Assembly: GCF_000186865.1 (NCBI RefSeq) | Contig: NW_008705588.1 | Coordinates: forward strand, 220,639 to 253,325 | Direction: 5' to 3' | DNA: 32,687 bases | DNA from: Aureococcus anophagefferens | Taxonomy: Eukaryota > Sar > Pelagophyceae > Pelagomonadales > Pelagomonadaceae | Part shown: positions 1 to 7,318 of the stretch, piece by piece | How the letters are laid out: each line of letters opens with the position of its first letter | Position numbering within the stretch: position 1 is the first letter of the stretch | The notes under the pieces: model-generated | The model's database searches: none | What the model was told of the DNA's origin: nothing | What the model saw: only the letters and a program-made list of their open reading frames with translations | Translations under genes and position numbers: made by a program

Positions 1-122
1 CCGCCGCCGCGTAGGATTCGGGTCCGCGGCGGGTAAGCGGGAGGGGCGCCGGTGTTCGTCTGCGTCGACGAGATCGCGAGCTTCAGGCGAAGCCTGTCGA
101 CGGTCAGGGATCCGGATGTGCT

Positions 123-1661
123 TCATCGAGTCGCTGATGAAGTCAACACGCAGCAGCCGTCCATATATATATGCGTGAGTTGTGCGCGGGGGTTCCCCCG
201 CCGTACGAAAATTAAATGGCTGTCGTCGCCCGAAGGGCGCGAAGCGCAACCCCCAGCGACGACAAGGACATCGTCTTGGAACTCTAATAGTAGGGCTCTT
301 CGACCAGTCGCCGTCGAAAACCGCCGGCCCCCAGATTCAACGAAACAACAAATCCGCCGGAGGCAAGCCCCCGGCAGGGCAAGCGCCGCAGGCGTCTTGT
401 AGCATGGACCGTCGATCGCGCCGCCGGGCTGCGTGCGCGTGTGGTGCATCCCCCTCGACTCCGACGGGCTGCGGTGGGCGCCGTGCCAGTCCGGCGGCGC
501 GAAGTGGGAGAAGACGTTGGCGAACTCGTCGCCCTTGAAGCGCATGGGCCGGCCGTGGCGGAGCCAGGCGCCCTCGTAGAGGATGATCTCGCCCGGCTGC
601 GTGTAGACCTCGGCGACGGTGCGGTTCGGGAGGAGCAGCTCGAGGGGCCAGCCGCCGTCGGCGTCGACGCGCTGGTCGATCTGGATCACCGCCGACGCGA
701 GGTGCGTGTCCATGCGGTCGACGTGGTCGATGAGCGAGCTGCCGCGGCGGTAGACGCGGACGCCGAAGGTCGACGTGTGCTTGAGGCGGAGCCCCGTCCA
801 CCACTGGAGGATCTCGCGCATCTCGCGGAGCACGGCGCCGTGCGTCTCCGGGAAGTGGTCGAGGTTGACCTTGTCGATGAGCACGTGGTCGTTGTTCGTG
901 TAACCGCCCGGGATGACGCCGTGGGGCTTCATGCTGTCGTGGCGGCGCGCCGCGTACCACTCCGTCAAGGCGTCGTGCATGGGCTGCGTGAAGGACATCT
1001 TCGCGTAGCCCGGGCCGGCCGTGACCTTGGGGATGCGGTTGATCTGGTCGACGTACGTGTGGTCGACGGTCGTGTACCAGCGCCGGGCGTGCGTCTCGTT
1101 GGGCTGGATGCCGTAGGCCTCCGGGTCCCGGGTCCGCAGATCATCGGCGTGGAGGTAGCGGACGCAGCTCCAGTCCCGGCTCGGGCCGGAGCACGGTCGG
1201 CCGAGGTCGTGGAGCAGCGCCTCGAACTCCGCGGCGCGCGGGCTCGCGGGCGGCAGGGCCTGGATCGCGGCCAGCGCGCCGCACGCGCCCACGCGGATCT
1301 TGATCTTGCGCTTGGCGCCCTCCATGACCGTCTCCACGAGCGTCTCGCGCGCGCCGCCCATCTGGCGCACGCGAAACGCGTGGCCGCCGTACGACTCGCG
1401 CGTCGTCTCCGCCAGGGGCAGGATCGTGCCCTGCGGGACTTCTTTGCCGTGCGAGTCGATCCAGAAGAGGCTGATTTCTTCGTCGATGTCGTTCTGGAAC
1501 GTGACCGTGAAGGTGCCCTCGCCGCCGCGGGAGGCCAGCGTCGGGGACGGCGGCGGGCAGGGCTTGACCGAGTCCTGCGCCCGCGTCTGGAGCGCGAACG
1601 CGAGCGCGAGGGCGAAGCGGAGGCCGAGCAGCGTCGCGCCGGCCGCCGGCCGCCGCGACAT
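123..1661 (-). CDS. Secreted VHL-beta-like / prolyl 4-hydroxylase-like 2OG-Fe(II) oxygenase fusion
   Basis: Read from the ATG at 1661 this gives 512 residues. Upstream in-frame codons to 1757 lack protein-like features, whereas MSRRPAAGATLLG begins a clear signal peptide (residues 1 to about 28, ending TRAQ). Residues about 48-101 match the beta domain of the von Hippel-Lindau protein: a FTVTFQND strand, FWIDSHGKEV, then SYGGHAFRVR. Residues about 225-395 form a P4H-type double-stranded beta-helix oxygenase: Fe ligands H313-x-D315 (in DHVDRMD) and distal H369 (in WLRHGRP), followed by NVFSHF. The family hydroxylates proline or related side chains using 2-oxoglutarate and O2; a secretory location is inferred. 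The reading frame is continuous across both domains, so no splicing is needed to join them. The last ~95 residues after GGAIDG show no recognisable domain and may be unspliced intron, UTR or repeat sequence. Function is assigned by fold only; the substrate is unknown. Confidence 0.75.
   Translation of the reverse strand: MSRRPAAGATLLGLRFALALAFALQTRAQDSVKPCPPPSPTLASRGGEGTFTVTFQNDIDEEISLFWIDSHGKEVPQGTILPLAETTRESYGGHAFRVRQMGGARETLVETVMEGAKRKIKIRVGACGALAAIQALPPASPRAAEFEALLHDLGRPCSGPSRDWSCVRYLHADDLRTRDPEAYGIQPNETHARRWYTTVDHTYVDQINRIPKVTAGPGYAKMSFTQPMHDALTEWYAARRHDSMKPHGVIPGGYTNNDHVLIDKVNLDHFPETHGAVLREMREILQWWTGLRLKHTSTFGVRVYRRGSSLIDHVDRMDTHLASAVIQIDQRVDADGGWPLELLLPNRTVAEVYTQPGEIILYEGAWLRHGRPMRFKGDEFANVFSHFAPPDWHGAHRSPSESRGMHHTRTQPGGAIDGPCYKTPAALALPGACLRRICCFVESGGRRFSTATGRRALLLEFQDDVLVVAGGCASRPSGDDSHLIFVRRGNPRAQLTHIYMDGCCVLTSSATR
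125..410. other. Non-domain tail / possible UTR or interspersed repeat
   Basis: This stretch formally encodes the C-terminal ~95 residues of the upstream oxygenase ORF, but it looks unlike the rest of the gene. It contains an AT-rich run (CCATATATATATGCG near 160-175) and GC blocks with a repeated GCAAGC (about 360-390), and its translation has no family resemblance. A potential splice donor (ACG|GTCCATG on the minus strand, near 405) lies where the recognisable domain ends. I cannot decide between a genuine tail, a retained intron and a repeat element. Confidence 0.3.
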
Positions 1662-1935
1662 GGCCAGCCGATCACGCCCACGTAGGCCAAACTCGCGCTC
1701 TATCGTGTCGCGAATGCTCGTCGCCGGGGGTCGCGCGCGCCTCGCTGTTGCGCGCAAATTTGTGTCCTCTCAGTGGTCATTTTTCGGAGCCACGGCGCCA
1801 CGGTCGTCGAAGGGCGATTGGCACTGATCAAAGAACGTCCCCGTGGGCGCCTTGACGGCGTTTGTACACGAAACTTTGAAATGCCCCAAAAACCTTCTAT
1901 ACGCGCCGCGCGGGGTCCAGACGTCCAAAAAAAGC

Positions 1936-1987
1936 AAAAAGTATCGATCCTTTCTCGATTTGTGCGTGTCATCCTTGCGCAGGGGCC

Positions 1988-2019
<32 letters not shown>

Positions 2020-2046
2020 ATGAGTGGCTAGGGATTGCTCCCTGCC
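1936..2046 (-). ncRNA. U6 spliceosomal snRNA, copy A
   Basis: The minus strand carries the near-invariant U6 core: AAAATTGGAACGATACAGAG, then the AGATTAGCATGG segment with the catalytic AGC triad, then the internal stem-loop region CCCCTGCGCAAGGATGACACGC. The 5' end folds as a stem-loop with arms GGC/GCC and AGGGA/UCCCU around a GCAA tetraloop with one bulged A. The 3' part can form a small hairpin (AUCGA/UCGAU) and ends in a T5 run (1936-1940), a Pol III terminator. U6 is the catalytic RNA of the spliceosome, consistent with the many introns here. The gene lies between the oxygenase start (1661) and the coiled-coil gene start (2206), reading away from the latter. Confidence 0.95.
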
Positions 2047-2071
2047 AATGGCTAAAACGCGTTTGTTGCCC

Positions 2072-2077
2072 TATAAA
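2072..2077 (-). promoter_or_regulatory. TATA box of U6 copy A
   Basis: TTTATA on the minus strand, 31 nt upstream of the inferred U6 5' end (2046). This is the usual place for the TATA element of Pol III snRNA promoters. The other U6 copy has TTTATATA at a matching distance (34 nt). Confidence 0.7.
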
Positions 2078-2102
2078 CCCCTGCAAGGGCAAACATCAGC
2101 GA

Positions 2103-2111
2103 GGTTCGAGC
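2103..2111 (-). promoter_or_regulatory. Candidate upstream (PSE-like) element of U6 copy A
   Basis: GCTCGAACC on the minus strand, about 57-65 nt upstream of the U6 start. The other U6 copy has GCTCCAACC about 50-58 nt upstream. Flanks of the two genes are otherwise unrelated, so the shared 9-mer (one mismatch) is a candidate proximal sequence element. The spacing to TATA differs by about 10 bp, so this is tentative. Confidence 0.3.
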
Positions 2112-2205
2112 TCATCGCGCATCCAGTCGCGCCTCGCGTTGGCGCTCGCTTATGGTGCACGTGAGACCATTCCCTAGCAAAAAAAAAAGGAAAAAACGAC
2201 GAAAA

Positions 2206-2856
2206 ATGATCGCGCTGAAAGCCATCGCACTCCTGCTGCTACTCGGCAGCACCGACGCGCTCGTCCGCACGCACCAAACAACTCCACGCCCAACCCGCCT
2301 CCACGCCGCGCTCGGCTACAAGGCGCAGATCGAGGAGCTGCGCCTCGCCTTCGCCGACTCGCTCGTGCGCCAGCACAACGGCAAGCTCAAGGCGGACAAG
2401 ACGAACGCCGCGGCGCTCAAGGCGGCCGCGGCGCGCGAGGACGCGCTCGAGGTCGAGCTCAAGGCCACGCAGGACGCGTTCGCGACGCAGCTGAGCAAGT
2501 CGCATGACGCCAAGCTCGCGCTCCAGAAGGAGCACGACGCGACGCTGAAGTCGTCGTACGCCGAGCTGCGGCAGGCCGAGGCGCTGCTCGCGGAGACGCG
2601 CGCGGCGTTCACGGACTACATGGCGAAGAAGCAGATCGAGCTGACGCGGCGGACCGTCGAGCTCGAGAAGCGCATCGCCGAGGGCGACGCGGAGCTCGAC
2701 AAGGTCAAGGGCGACTTCGCGGAGCTCGCCGCCACCCTCAACGCGCACGTCGAGGACACGGACGAGCTCATCGAGCGACAGGGCGACGAGATCCGCAAGC
2801 AGCGGAAGGCCCTCGCTAGCGTCGCCGCGCTCGCGGAGAGCGCGGCGAAAGCCTGA
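2206..2856 (+). CDS. Signal-/transit-peptide-bearing coiled-coil protein, function unknown
   Basis: A 216-residue protein read from the second in-frame ATG (2206). The earlier ATG at 2152 would add a lysine-rich prefix that would mask the signal peptide. Residues 1-19 (MIALKAIALLLLLGSTDA) are a signal peptide, followed by a short basic, Thr/Pro-rich stretch to about residue 35 (RTHQTTPRPTRLHAA) that could be a plastid transit peptide in a secondary-plastid alga. The rest is almost wholly alpha-helical, charged and Ala-rich, with repeated AELRQAEALLAETRAAF- and ELEKRIAEGDAELDK-type heptads: a long coiled coil. No catalytic motif is seen. Targeting is inferred; it may be a plastid or secretory structural or tethering protein. 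Its 5' flank overlaps the U6 copy A promoter. Confidence 0.7.
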   Translation: MIALKAIALLLLLGSTDALVRTHQTTPRPTRLHAALGYKAQIEELRLAFADSLVRQHNGKLKADKTNAAALKAAAAREDALEVELKATQDAFATQLSKSHDAKLALQKEHDATLKSSYAELRQAEALLAETRAAFTDYMAKKQIELTRRTVELEKRIAEGDAELDKVKGDFAELAATLNAHVEDTDELIERQGDEIRKQRKALASVAALAESAAKA

Positions 2857-2946
2857 GGGCGTAATTCTCCCGGGCCTGTCACTCCCACAGTATCTTGTTA
2901 TGGTCGCGGCCCGCGGGGGCCGCTCGAAGCCGGCCGGAGTCGGCCC

Positions 2947-4916
2947 TCACAGCATGCCGTCGAGGGTGCCGAAGGTGGCCATGGTGTCGGAGAGGGGCGG
3001 GTCCGCGGCGACGACGTGCGCGCCCTGCATGCACGGGGAGCAGATGTAGAACTTGCCGTCCTTCCACTGGTCGGCCTTGGCGGGCAACGCGTTGACCGCC
3101 GAGCGCATGGCCTCGGCGACCTTCATCTCCTGGCGCTCCTCGCGGGCCTGGGTGAAGATGTCGGCGCCCGTCGCGCCGGAGCAGATGGCGAGCACCGTCG
3201 GGCCCGCGCCGGAGAGGAACGCGCCGTGCGCGCCGGCCGTGACCTGGCGGCGCGGGGGGTCGCGAGAGAGCGAGACGGCGCGGGGGGTCGCGAGAGAGCG
3301 AGACGGCGCGGTGGGTCGCGAGAGAGCGAGACGGCGCGGTGGGTCGCGAGAGAGCGAGACGGCGCGGTGGGTCGCGATTGCTCTCTGTCTCTCGCCGCGT
3401 CCACCGGCCCCGAAGTCTTCCGAGAAAAGGGTTGGGGCCGCGGACGGCCGCGCGGACCATCGGGATGAGGTGCGGGTAGATCGTCGCGCGCTGCGGCTGG
3501 TGGAGCATGTCCTCCGTGGCGTATTTGAGCATGCTGAGGTCCCCGTGGTGGAGGGCGTCGATGAGCAGCGCCTACGGACGGCGACGGGGTCGGATGGAGT
3601 CTGCGAGATCGGCGCGCGGCACGGCGCGCGCGGGTGTGCTCGCATGGCTCGAAAAAGCGCTCTCGTCGGCGGCCGTCCGCGGCCCGGGGTCGAACATCAC
3701 CCCGTCGCTTCACCTCTCACCCCACCCGTTTTCGCTTCACCTCTCACCCCGCCCGTTTTCGCTTCACCTCTCACCCCACCCGTATTTCGCTTCACCTCTC
3801 ACCCCATCCGTTTTTCACTCGACGCTGAGCCGCGCCGTGCGCTGGATGTTGAAGACCGCGTCGGCGCGCGGGATCGTCGCCGGCAGCAGCGCGCGCATCT
3901 CCGTCGTCTTGTCCTTGCTCGCGAACGAGAAGCGCGTCTTCTCGCTCGGCACGTACGCCACGAGGCGCATGCCCTCGGGCGTCGGCACGCGCCGCGACAG
4001 CGCCAGCTGCGGGTTCTCGCGCGGCTCCGCCGTCGCGATCGCGCAGAGCTGCACCGAGAGCTGGATGCCGCCGTAGATCGCCGGCGACACCTGCGTGGGC
4101 GCGTAGGTCATAGGTTCGTAGGCTCCGGACGAGGCTACGTAGGCGCGTAGGCGCCTACGTAGCCCGTCAAAAGCGGTGCCTACGTAGGCGCCAGAGGCTC
4201 GAGCCGAGGCTACGTAGCCTCGTAGGCGCCTACGGAGTGACACTGGGCTTCCACGTTGTCCGGGTGGCCCTCCATCTCCGTGGCCAGCTGCAGCAGCTCC
4301 TCCGGCAGCTGCGACTGGTTCGGGTCGTAGCCCGCGCGCACCTCCGTACCTGCGCGAGCGCGGCGCGTCGGCGCGAGTCGCGCGCGCGCGCGCGCGCTCG
4401 GGGACGCGGCGGCGCGCCGGCGAGGGCGAGGCCCGCGACGAGGCCGCCGACGATGGCCGCCGACGACGACCCGAAGCCGCTGCACACGGGCACGCGGTTC
4501 CGGCAGCAGACGCGCACGGGCGGGAGCGTCTCGCCGGCGTACTCGAACGCGCGCTTCAGCGCGACCATGACCGTGTGCTTGCTCTCGCCGTTGGGGCCCA
4601 CCTCCTCGGGGATGGCGCCGACGCCCTCGCCCTCCGTCTCGATGCTGAAGCTCCCGGCGCGCTCGACGCTGATCTCGTTCCAAATGTCGATGCCCATGCC
4701 GAGCGCGTCGAAGCCGGGGCCCATGTTGGCCGTCGTCGCCGGGACGCGCACGACGACGCGGTTGCGCGGGCACTTGACCTCCATGCCTCCCTTGGAGCGG
4801 ACGCGCTTCATGGTGCCGCCGGCGGAGAGGGTCTTTGTGGTGTCGGTGCAAGACGACGACGACGACGCGAGTTTGGATCGTGCGATCGTGATGGATGCGG
4901 TGCAGCGTCCCCTCAA
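2947..4916 (-). CDS. thrB: Homoserine kinase (GHMP family), five exons
   Basis: Phosphorylates homoserine in threonine biosynthesis. Exons by frame and motif continuity: 4916-4406, 4349-4255, 4090-3824, 3571-3446, 3243-2947, giving 431 residues. All four introns are GT-AG: 4405-4350 (phase 1), 4254-4091, 3823-3572 and 3445-3244 (all phase 0). The joins rebuild typical family sequence: GHPDN|VSPAIYGGIQLSV, RTARLS|ALLIDALHHGD and PMVRAA|VTAGAHGAFLSGAG. GHMP motif 1 is PATTANMGPGFDALG (about 59-73), the ATP-binding motif 2 is VPVCSGFGSSSAA (142-154), and motif 3 is SGAGPTVLA near the C-terminus. The first 45 residues are Ser/Thr/Arg-rich with almost no acidic residues, so an organelle presequence is possible; alternatively translation starts at M36. 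A second, truncated copy lies at 31472. The gene starts 76 bp from the divergent SH3/TPR gene. Confidence 0.9.
3251..3376. repeat. 28-bp minisatellite filling homoserine kinase intron 4
   Basis: About 4.5 tandem copies of a 28-bp unit beginning GTGGGTCGCGAGAGAGCGAG (plus strand). Units differ by single bases (GGGGG versus GTGGG at the joint). The array makes up most of the 202-nt intron 3244-3445 and stays clear of both splice sites. Confidence 0.9.
3708..3813. repeat. 27-bp minisatellite in homoserine kinase intron 3
   Basis: Four tandem copies of a ~27-bp unit starting TTCACCTCTCACCCCACCCG and ending TTTTCGC (plus strand). On the coding strand each unit reads GAGAG|GTGAAG, so every copy carries a donor-like GTGAAG or GTGAGA. 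The duplicate copy at the right end of the window has the same array with a 5-bp deletion in one unit and a one-base change, showing that the array is still changing. Confidence 0.9.
4091..4254. mobile_element. Introner-like element with terminal inverted repeats, acting as homoserine kinase intron 2
   Basis: The 164-nt intron consists mostly of GTAGGCGCCTAC- and GGCTACGTAGCC-type palindromes. Its two ends form an imperfect inverted repeat of about 26 bp, including 14 perfect bases (ACGAGGCTACGTAG). This is the structure expected of a small non-autonomous DNA transposon serving as an intron; introners of this kind are known from pelagophytes and Micromonas. No transposase is encoded. GTG occurs at both exon-intron borders. 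The identical element is in the duplicate copy (31956-32119). Confidence 0.6.
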
Positions 4917-4992
4917 GGACGGCGCGAGATTTCAGCCAGCCCAATCGATGGTGGTGGCCTCGAGCTCGCTCTTCTAGAAGCACGCCAGCGCG
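4917..4992. promoter_or_regulatory. Divergent promoter interval, homoserine kinase / SH3-TPR gene
   Basis: Only 76 bp separate the two divergent start codons, so the transcripts must share or overlap promoter and 5' UTR sequence. No TATA or other defined element is evident. The role is inferred from geometry alone. Confidence 0.4.
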
Positions 4993-5983
4993 ATGCCGCT
5001 TCCGACGACGTGGCAGGTGGTGCACTCGGCGCGCGTCCCCATGCGCGACGCGCCGGACACGTCGGCCAAGGTCATCGGCAGCCGGCGGCCGGGGCAGGAC
5101 ATCATGGTGAACCGCGTGGAGAACGGCTGGGCCAAGGTCGAGGGAGAAGGCTGGATCCTCGTCGACGGCACGAGCGAGGGCGTGGGCCTGCTGCTGGCGC
5201 CCGTCGACGAGGACACGGGGAAGCCGATCCTGCCCGCGAAGCCGCCGCCGGCCGCGGCGGCCGCGGCGCCGGCGGACGACCCCGCGGAGTCGGCTCGAGA
5301 CCGGCGTCTGGATTTCCCGCCTGGAAACACCGGTCGCGCTTCGTAGGCGGTGGACGCGGCGCGGGAGAAGGCCCTGGGGAACGCGTGCTTCGGCGAGAAG
5401 AAGTTCGCCGAGGCCATCGGCCACTACGGAGCCGCGCTGCGCGCGCCCGGGCTCGCGCCGCGCGATCCGGGGCGGGGAAAAGTGCTCACTTGAGAACGCG
5501 TTGTTTGAAAGGAGGGCAATTGCTCACTTCAGAGAACGCGTCGCTTGAAAGGAGGGCAATTGCTCACTTCAGAGAACGCGTCGCTTGAAAGGAGGGCATG
5601 TGCAATTCGACCTCGCTCGTCGCAGGCTCGAGCGGGCGACGCTCCTGTCGAATCGCGCGCTCGCGGCCCTCGAGAGCGGCGACGCCGCGGCGGGGACGCG
5701 CGACGCGAACGAGGCCGTCGACCTCCTCGGGCCCGGCGAGGACGAGGACGAGGCCGTCGCGAAGATCCGGAACAAGGCGCGGTACCGGCGCGCGCTCGGT
5801 CTCGTGCTCACAGGCGAGCTCAAGCGTGCCAAGGCGGACCACGCGGAGCTCCGGCGCGTCCGCTTCTACCGCCTCGGCTGGCAGGACCTCGTCCTCCGCG
5901 CCGACAAGCTCGACGCGTCGAACGCGCCGCTGAAGAAGGTCGGCGTCAAGCAGCCCGTCGCGGCCGGGGCCGCGCGAGGGTGA
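4993..5983 (+). CDS. SH3-like plus TPR protein, spliced (exact junctions unresolved)
   Basis: Exon 1 starts at ATG 4993 and encodes a bacterial-type SH3 fold (residues about 6-58: VVHSARVPMRDAPD, GQDIMVNRVENGWAKVEGEG, WILVDG) and a Pro/Ala linker. Exon 2 (about 5347-5481) reads EKALGNACFGEKKFAEAIG and exon 3 reads LLSNRALAALESGD, which are consecutive tetratricopeptide-repeat helices; the end at 5983 reads GAARG-stop. TPRs mediate protein-protein contacts, so this is probably an adaptor or co-chaperone-like protein; the partner is unknown. Intron 2 is GT-AG and in frame if it runs 5482-5572. Intron 1 is the problem: the GT at 5289 with the AG at 5346 shifts exon 2 by one base, while a GT at 5203 would keep frame but remove the linker. 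A sequence error or unusual junction is possible. Confidence 0.6.
5482..5600. repeat. 40-bp tandem repeat in an intron of the SH3-TPR gene
   Basis: Three copies of a ~40-bp unit starting TGCTCACTTCAGAGAACGCG and continuing TCGCTTGAAAGGAGGGCAAT. Copies begin at 5482 (39 bp, diverged), 5521 and 5561. Each full unit carries a CACTTCAG acceptor-like site, so several alternative 3' splice sites are possible, only some of which keep the reading frame. Confidence 0.9.
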
Positions 5984-6026
5984 TTCGCGATCGATCGTCG
6001 AGAGGAAGGTATCGATCTTCCGGGAG

Positions 6027-7318
6027 ATGATCCTGAATGACGCGCTCGAGCTCGACCCAGAGCTCGCCGCGACGCTCGTGGCAGAATCGATCGAAGAGTC
6101 AGCGCGAGGAGCACCCACAAATCCCCCCTCGTGTCAGAATCGCACTCACAAATCCCCACGAGGAGCCAGATCGCACTCACACAAAATCCCCAGGTCGCCG
6201 CGTCGAACCCCAAGGTGCTCGTGTCCGTCATCGCGCCGACGACGACGGAGCGCCACGCGTTCCACGAGCACGTCCTCTACGCGTCGTTCAACGCCCAGCG
6301 CCACGCGCACAAGGAGCTCATCGTCGTCGACAGCGGGCCCGAGCCGTCGGCGTTCTTCGGCGACCTCGACGACGACCGCGTGCGCTACATCCACAAGACG
6401 ACGGCCAACAGCGTCGGCGCCAAGCGCAACGTCGCCCTGCGCCTCGCGAACGGCGCCATCGTCGCCCACTTCGACGACGACGACCTCTACGCGCCGACGT
6501 ACCTCACGAAGATGCTCGCCGCGCTCAAGGAGGCGCAGTGCAAGTTCGTCAAGCTCAACAGCTGGTACGTCCACGACCGCACGACGGGCTGCTTCGGCTA
6601 CTTCGACGGCGAGAAGGGCTTCGACGAAGACCGGCCCAAGAAGATCCGCCTCCATCCGACCCTCGCCAAGCTCAAGGACAACTTCGTCCGGACCTACGGC
6701 TTCACCTACGTCTACGAGAAGAGCATCACGGACAAGTTCGCCTTCCACGACAAGTCCTGGGGCGAGGACACGGCCCTCCTCGCCGCCGCCGTCGGGACGC
6801 GCGTCCCCTGCGCGATGATCCCGGACCGCGACGGCATCTGCCTCCACAACCAGCACGGCGACAACTGCTCCATCTCGCTCTGCCACCGCGCCGTCGACGC
6901 GGATCGCTTCGAGAACCCGAGCTCGTCCGACGCGGCCCCCGTCGCCAGGCTCCTCGCCAAGGCCCAGCCCTGCCTCACGGCCGTCAAGGTCCCCGACGAC
7001 GCCGTCGGCGGCATGTTCGTCTGGGAGACGCAGCTGAAGAGCCGCCGCTTCGACGCCGAGGCGACGCTCGAGGCGTTCCTGACGTGGCTCAAGACCGGCG
7101 GCGGCTTCAACGCGTCCCGGTACCGCAAGCTCGGCATCGAGCCGCCGGGCGGCCGCGACGACCCCGCGCGCGGCGCCGACGCGGACGACGCGTCGTCCGA
7201 CGCCGCGGTCGAGAAAGCCGTCGACCAGGGCATCAACACGCTCCGCGGCACGGCCCGGGTCACGCCGTCCTGGGCGAAGGCCCTCAAGGCCGCCGAGGGC
7301 GACGACGCGACCCAGTAA
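6027..7318 (+). CDS. GT-A fold glycosyltransferase (GT2-like), two exons
   Basis: Exon 2 (6194-7318) begins VAASNPKVLVSVIAPTTTER and carries family-2 glycosyltransferase features: the VSVIAPT opening strand, ELIVVDSGPE, VGAKRNVALRLANG and the metal/nucleotide-sugar DxD-type motif AHFDDDDLYAP. It presumably transfers a sugar from a nucleotide donor; donor and acceptor are unknown. Exon 2 has no convincing ATG before the domain. The ATG at 6027 (MILNDALELDPEL) with a GT donor at 6078 and AG acceptor at 6193 restores frame in phase 0 and yields 391 residues; this exon 1 is a proposal. No signal peptide or membrane anchor is seen. The C-terminal ~60 residues are Asp/Ala-rich and probably disordered. 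Confidence 0.65.
6078..6193. repeat. Repeat-bearing intron of the glycosyltransferase gene
   Basis: The proposed 116-nt intron contains three degenerate copies of a ~35-bp module built on CACTCACAAATCCCC with flanking CAGAATCG or CGAGGAG blocks. The last copy supplies the acceptor (AAATCCCCAG). The start (GTGGCAGAATCG) and the sequence just after the acceptor (GTCGCCGCGTCG) resemble one another, which may be a decayed target-site duplication. Confidence 0.55.

Larger units (their letters stand above)
3518..4738 (-). repeat. Inverted repeat, left arm (homoserine kinase exons 1-4)
   Basis: Reverse complement of 31472-32687. Apparently identical from 4738 to 3825, including introns 1 and 2. Intron 3 differs by 5 bp plus at least one substitution, and two substitutions occur in exon 4. 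Homology begins abruptly inside codon 60 of the kinase (4738) and runs to the window edge in the right arm. Confidence 0.95.

Noticed and set aside
1700..1972. A 90-codon minus-strand ORF overlapping the U6 copy A 3' region
   Set aside because: It overlaps the U6 RNA and its terminator on the same strand and has no protein-like pattern.
2101..2112. GGTTCGAGCTC as a Pol III B box
   Set aside because: It is upstream of U6 and in the opposite orientation, and the second U6 gene lacks a matching B box. The same bases are better treated as a candidate upstream element.
3251..3813. The regular repeats considered as a CRISPR array
   Set aside because: Units are directly adjacent with no unique spacers and lie inside introns of a eukaryotic gene; they are minisatellites.
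6131..6193. A GTG start for the glycosyltransferase
   Set aside because: This is a nuclear eukaryotic gene, so non-ATG starts are unlikely. An upstream ATG exon with an in-frame GT-AG intron fits better.
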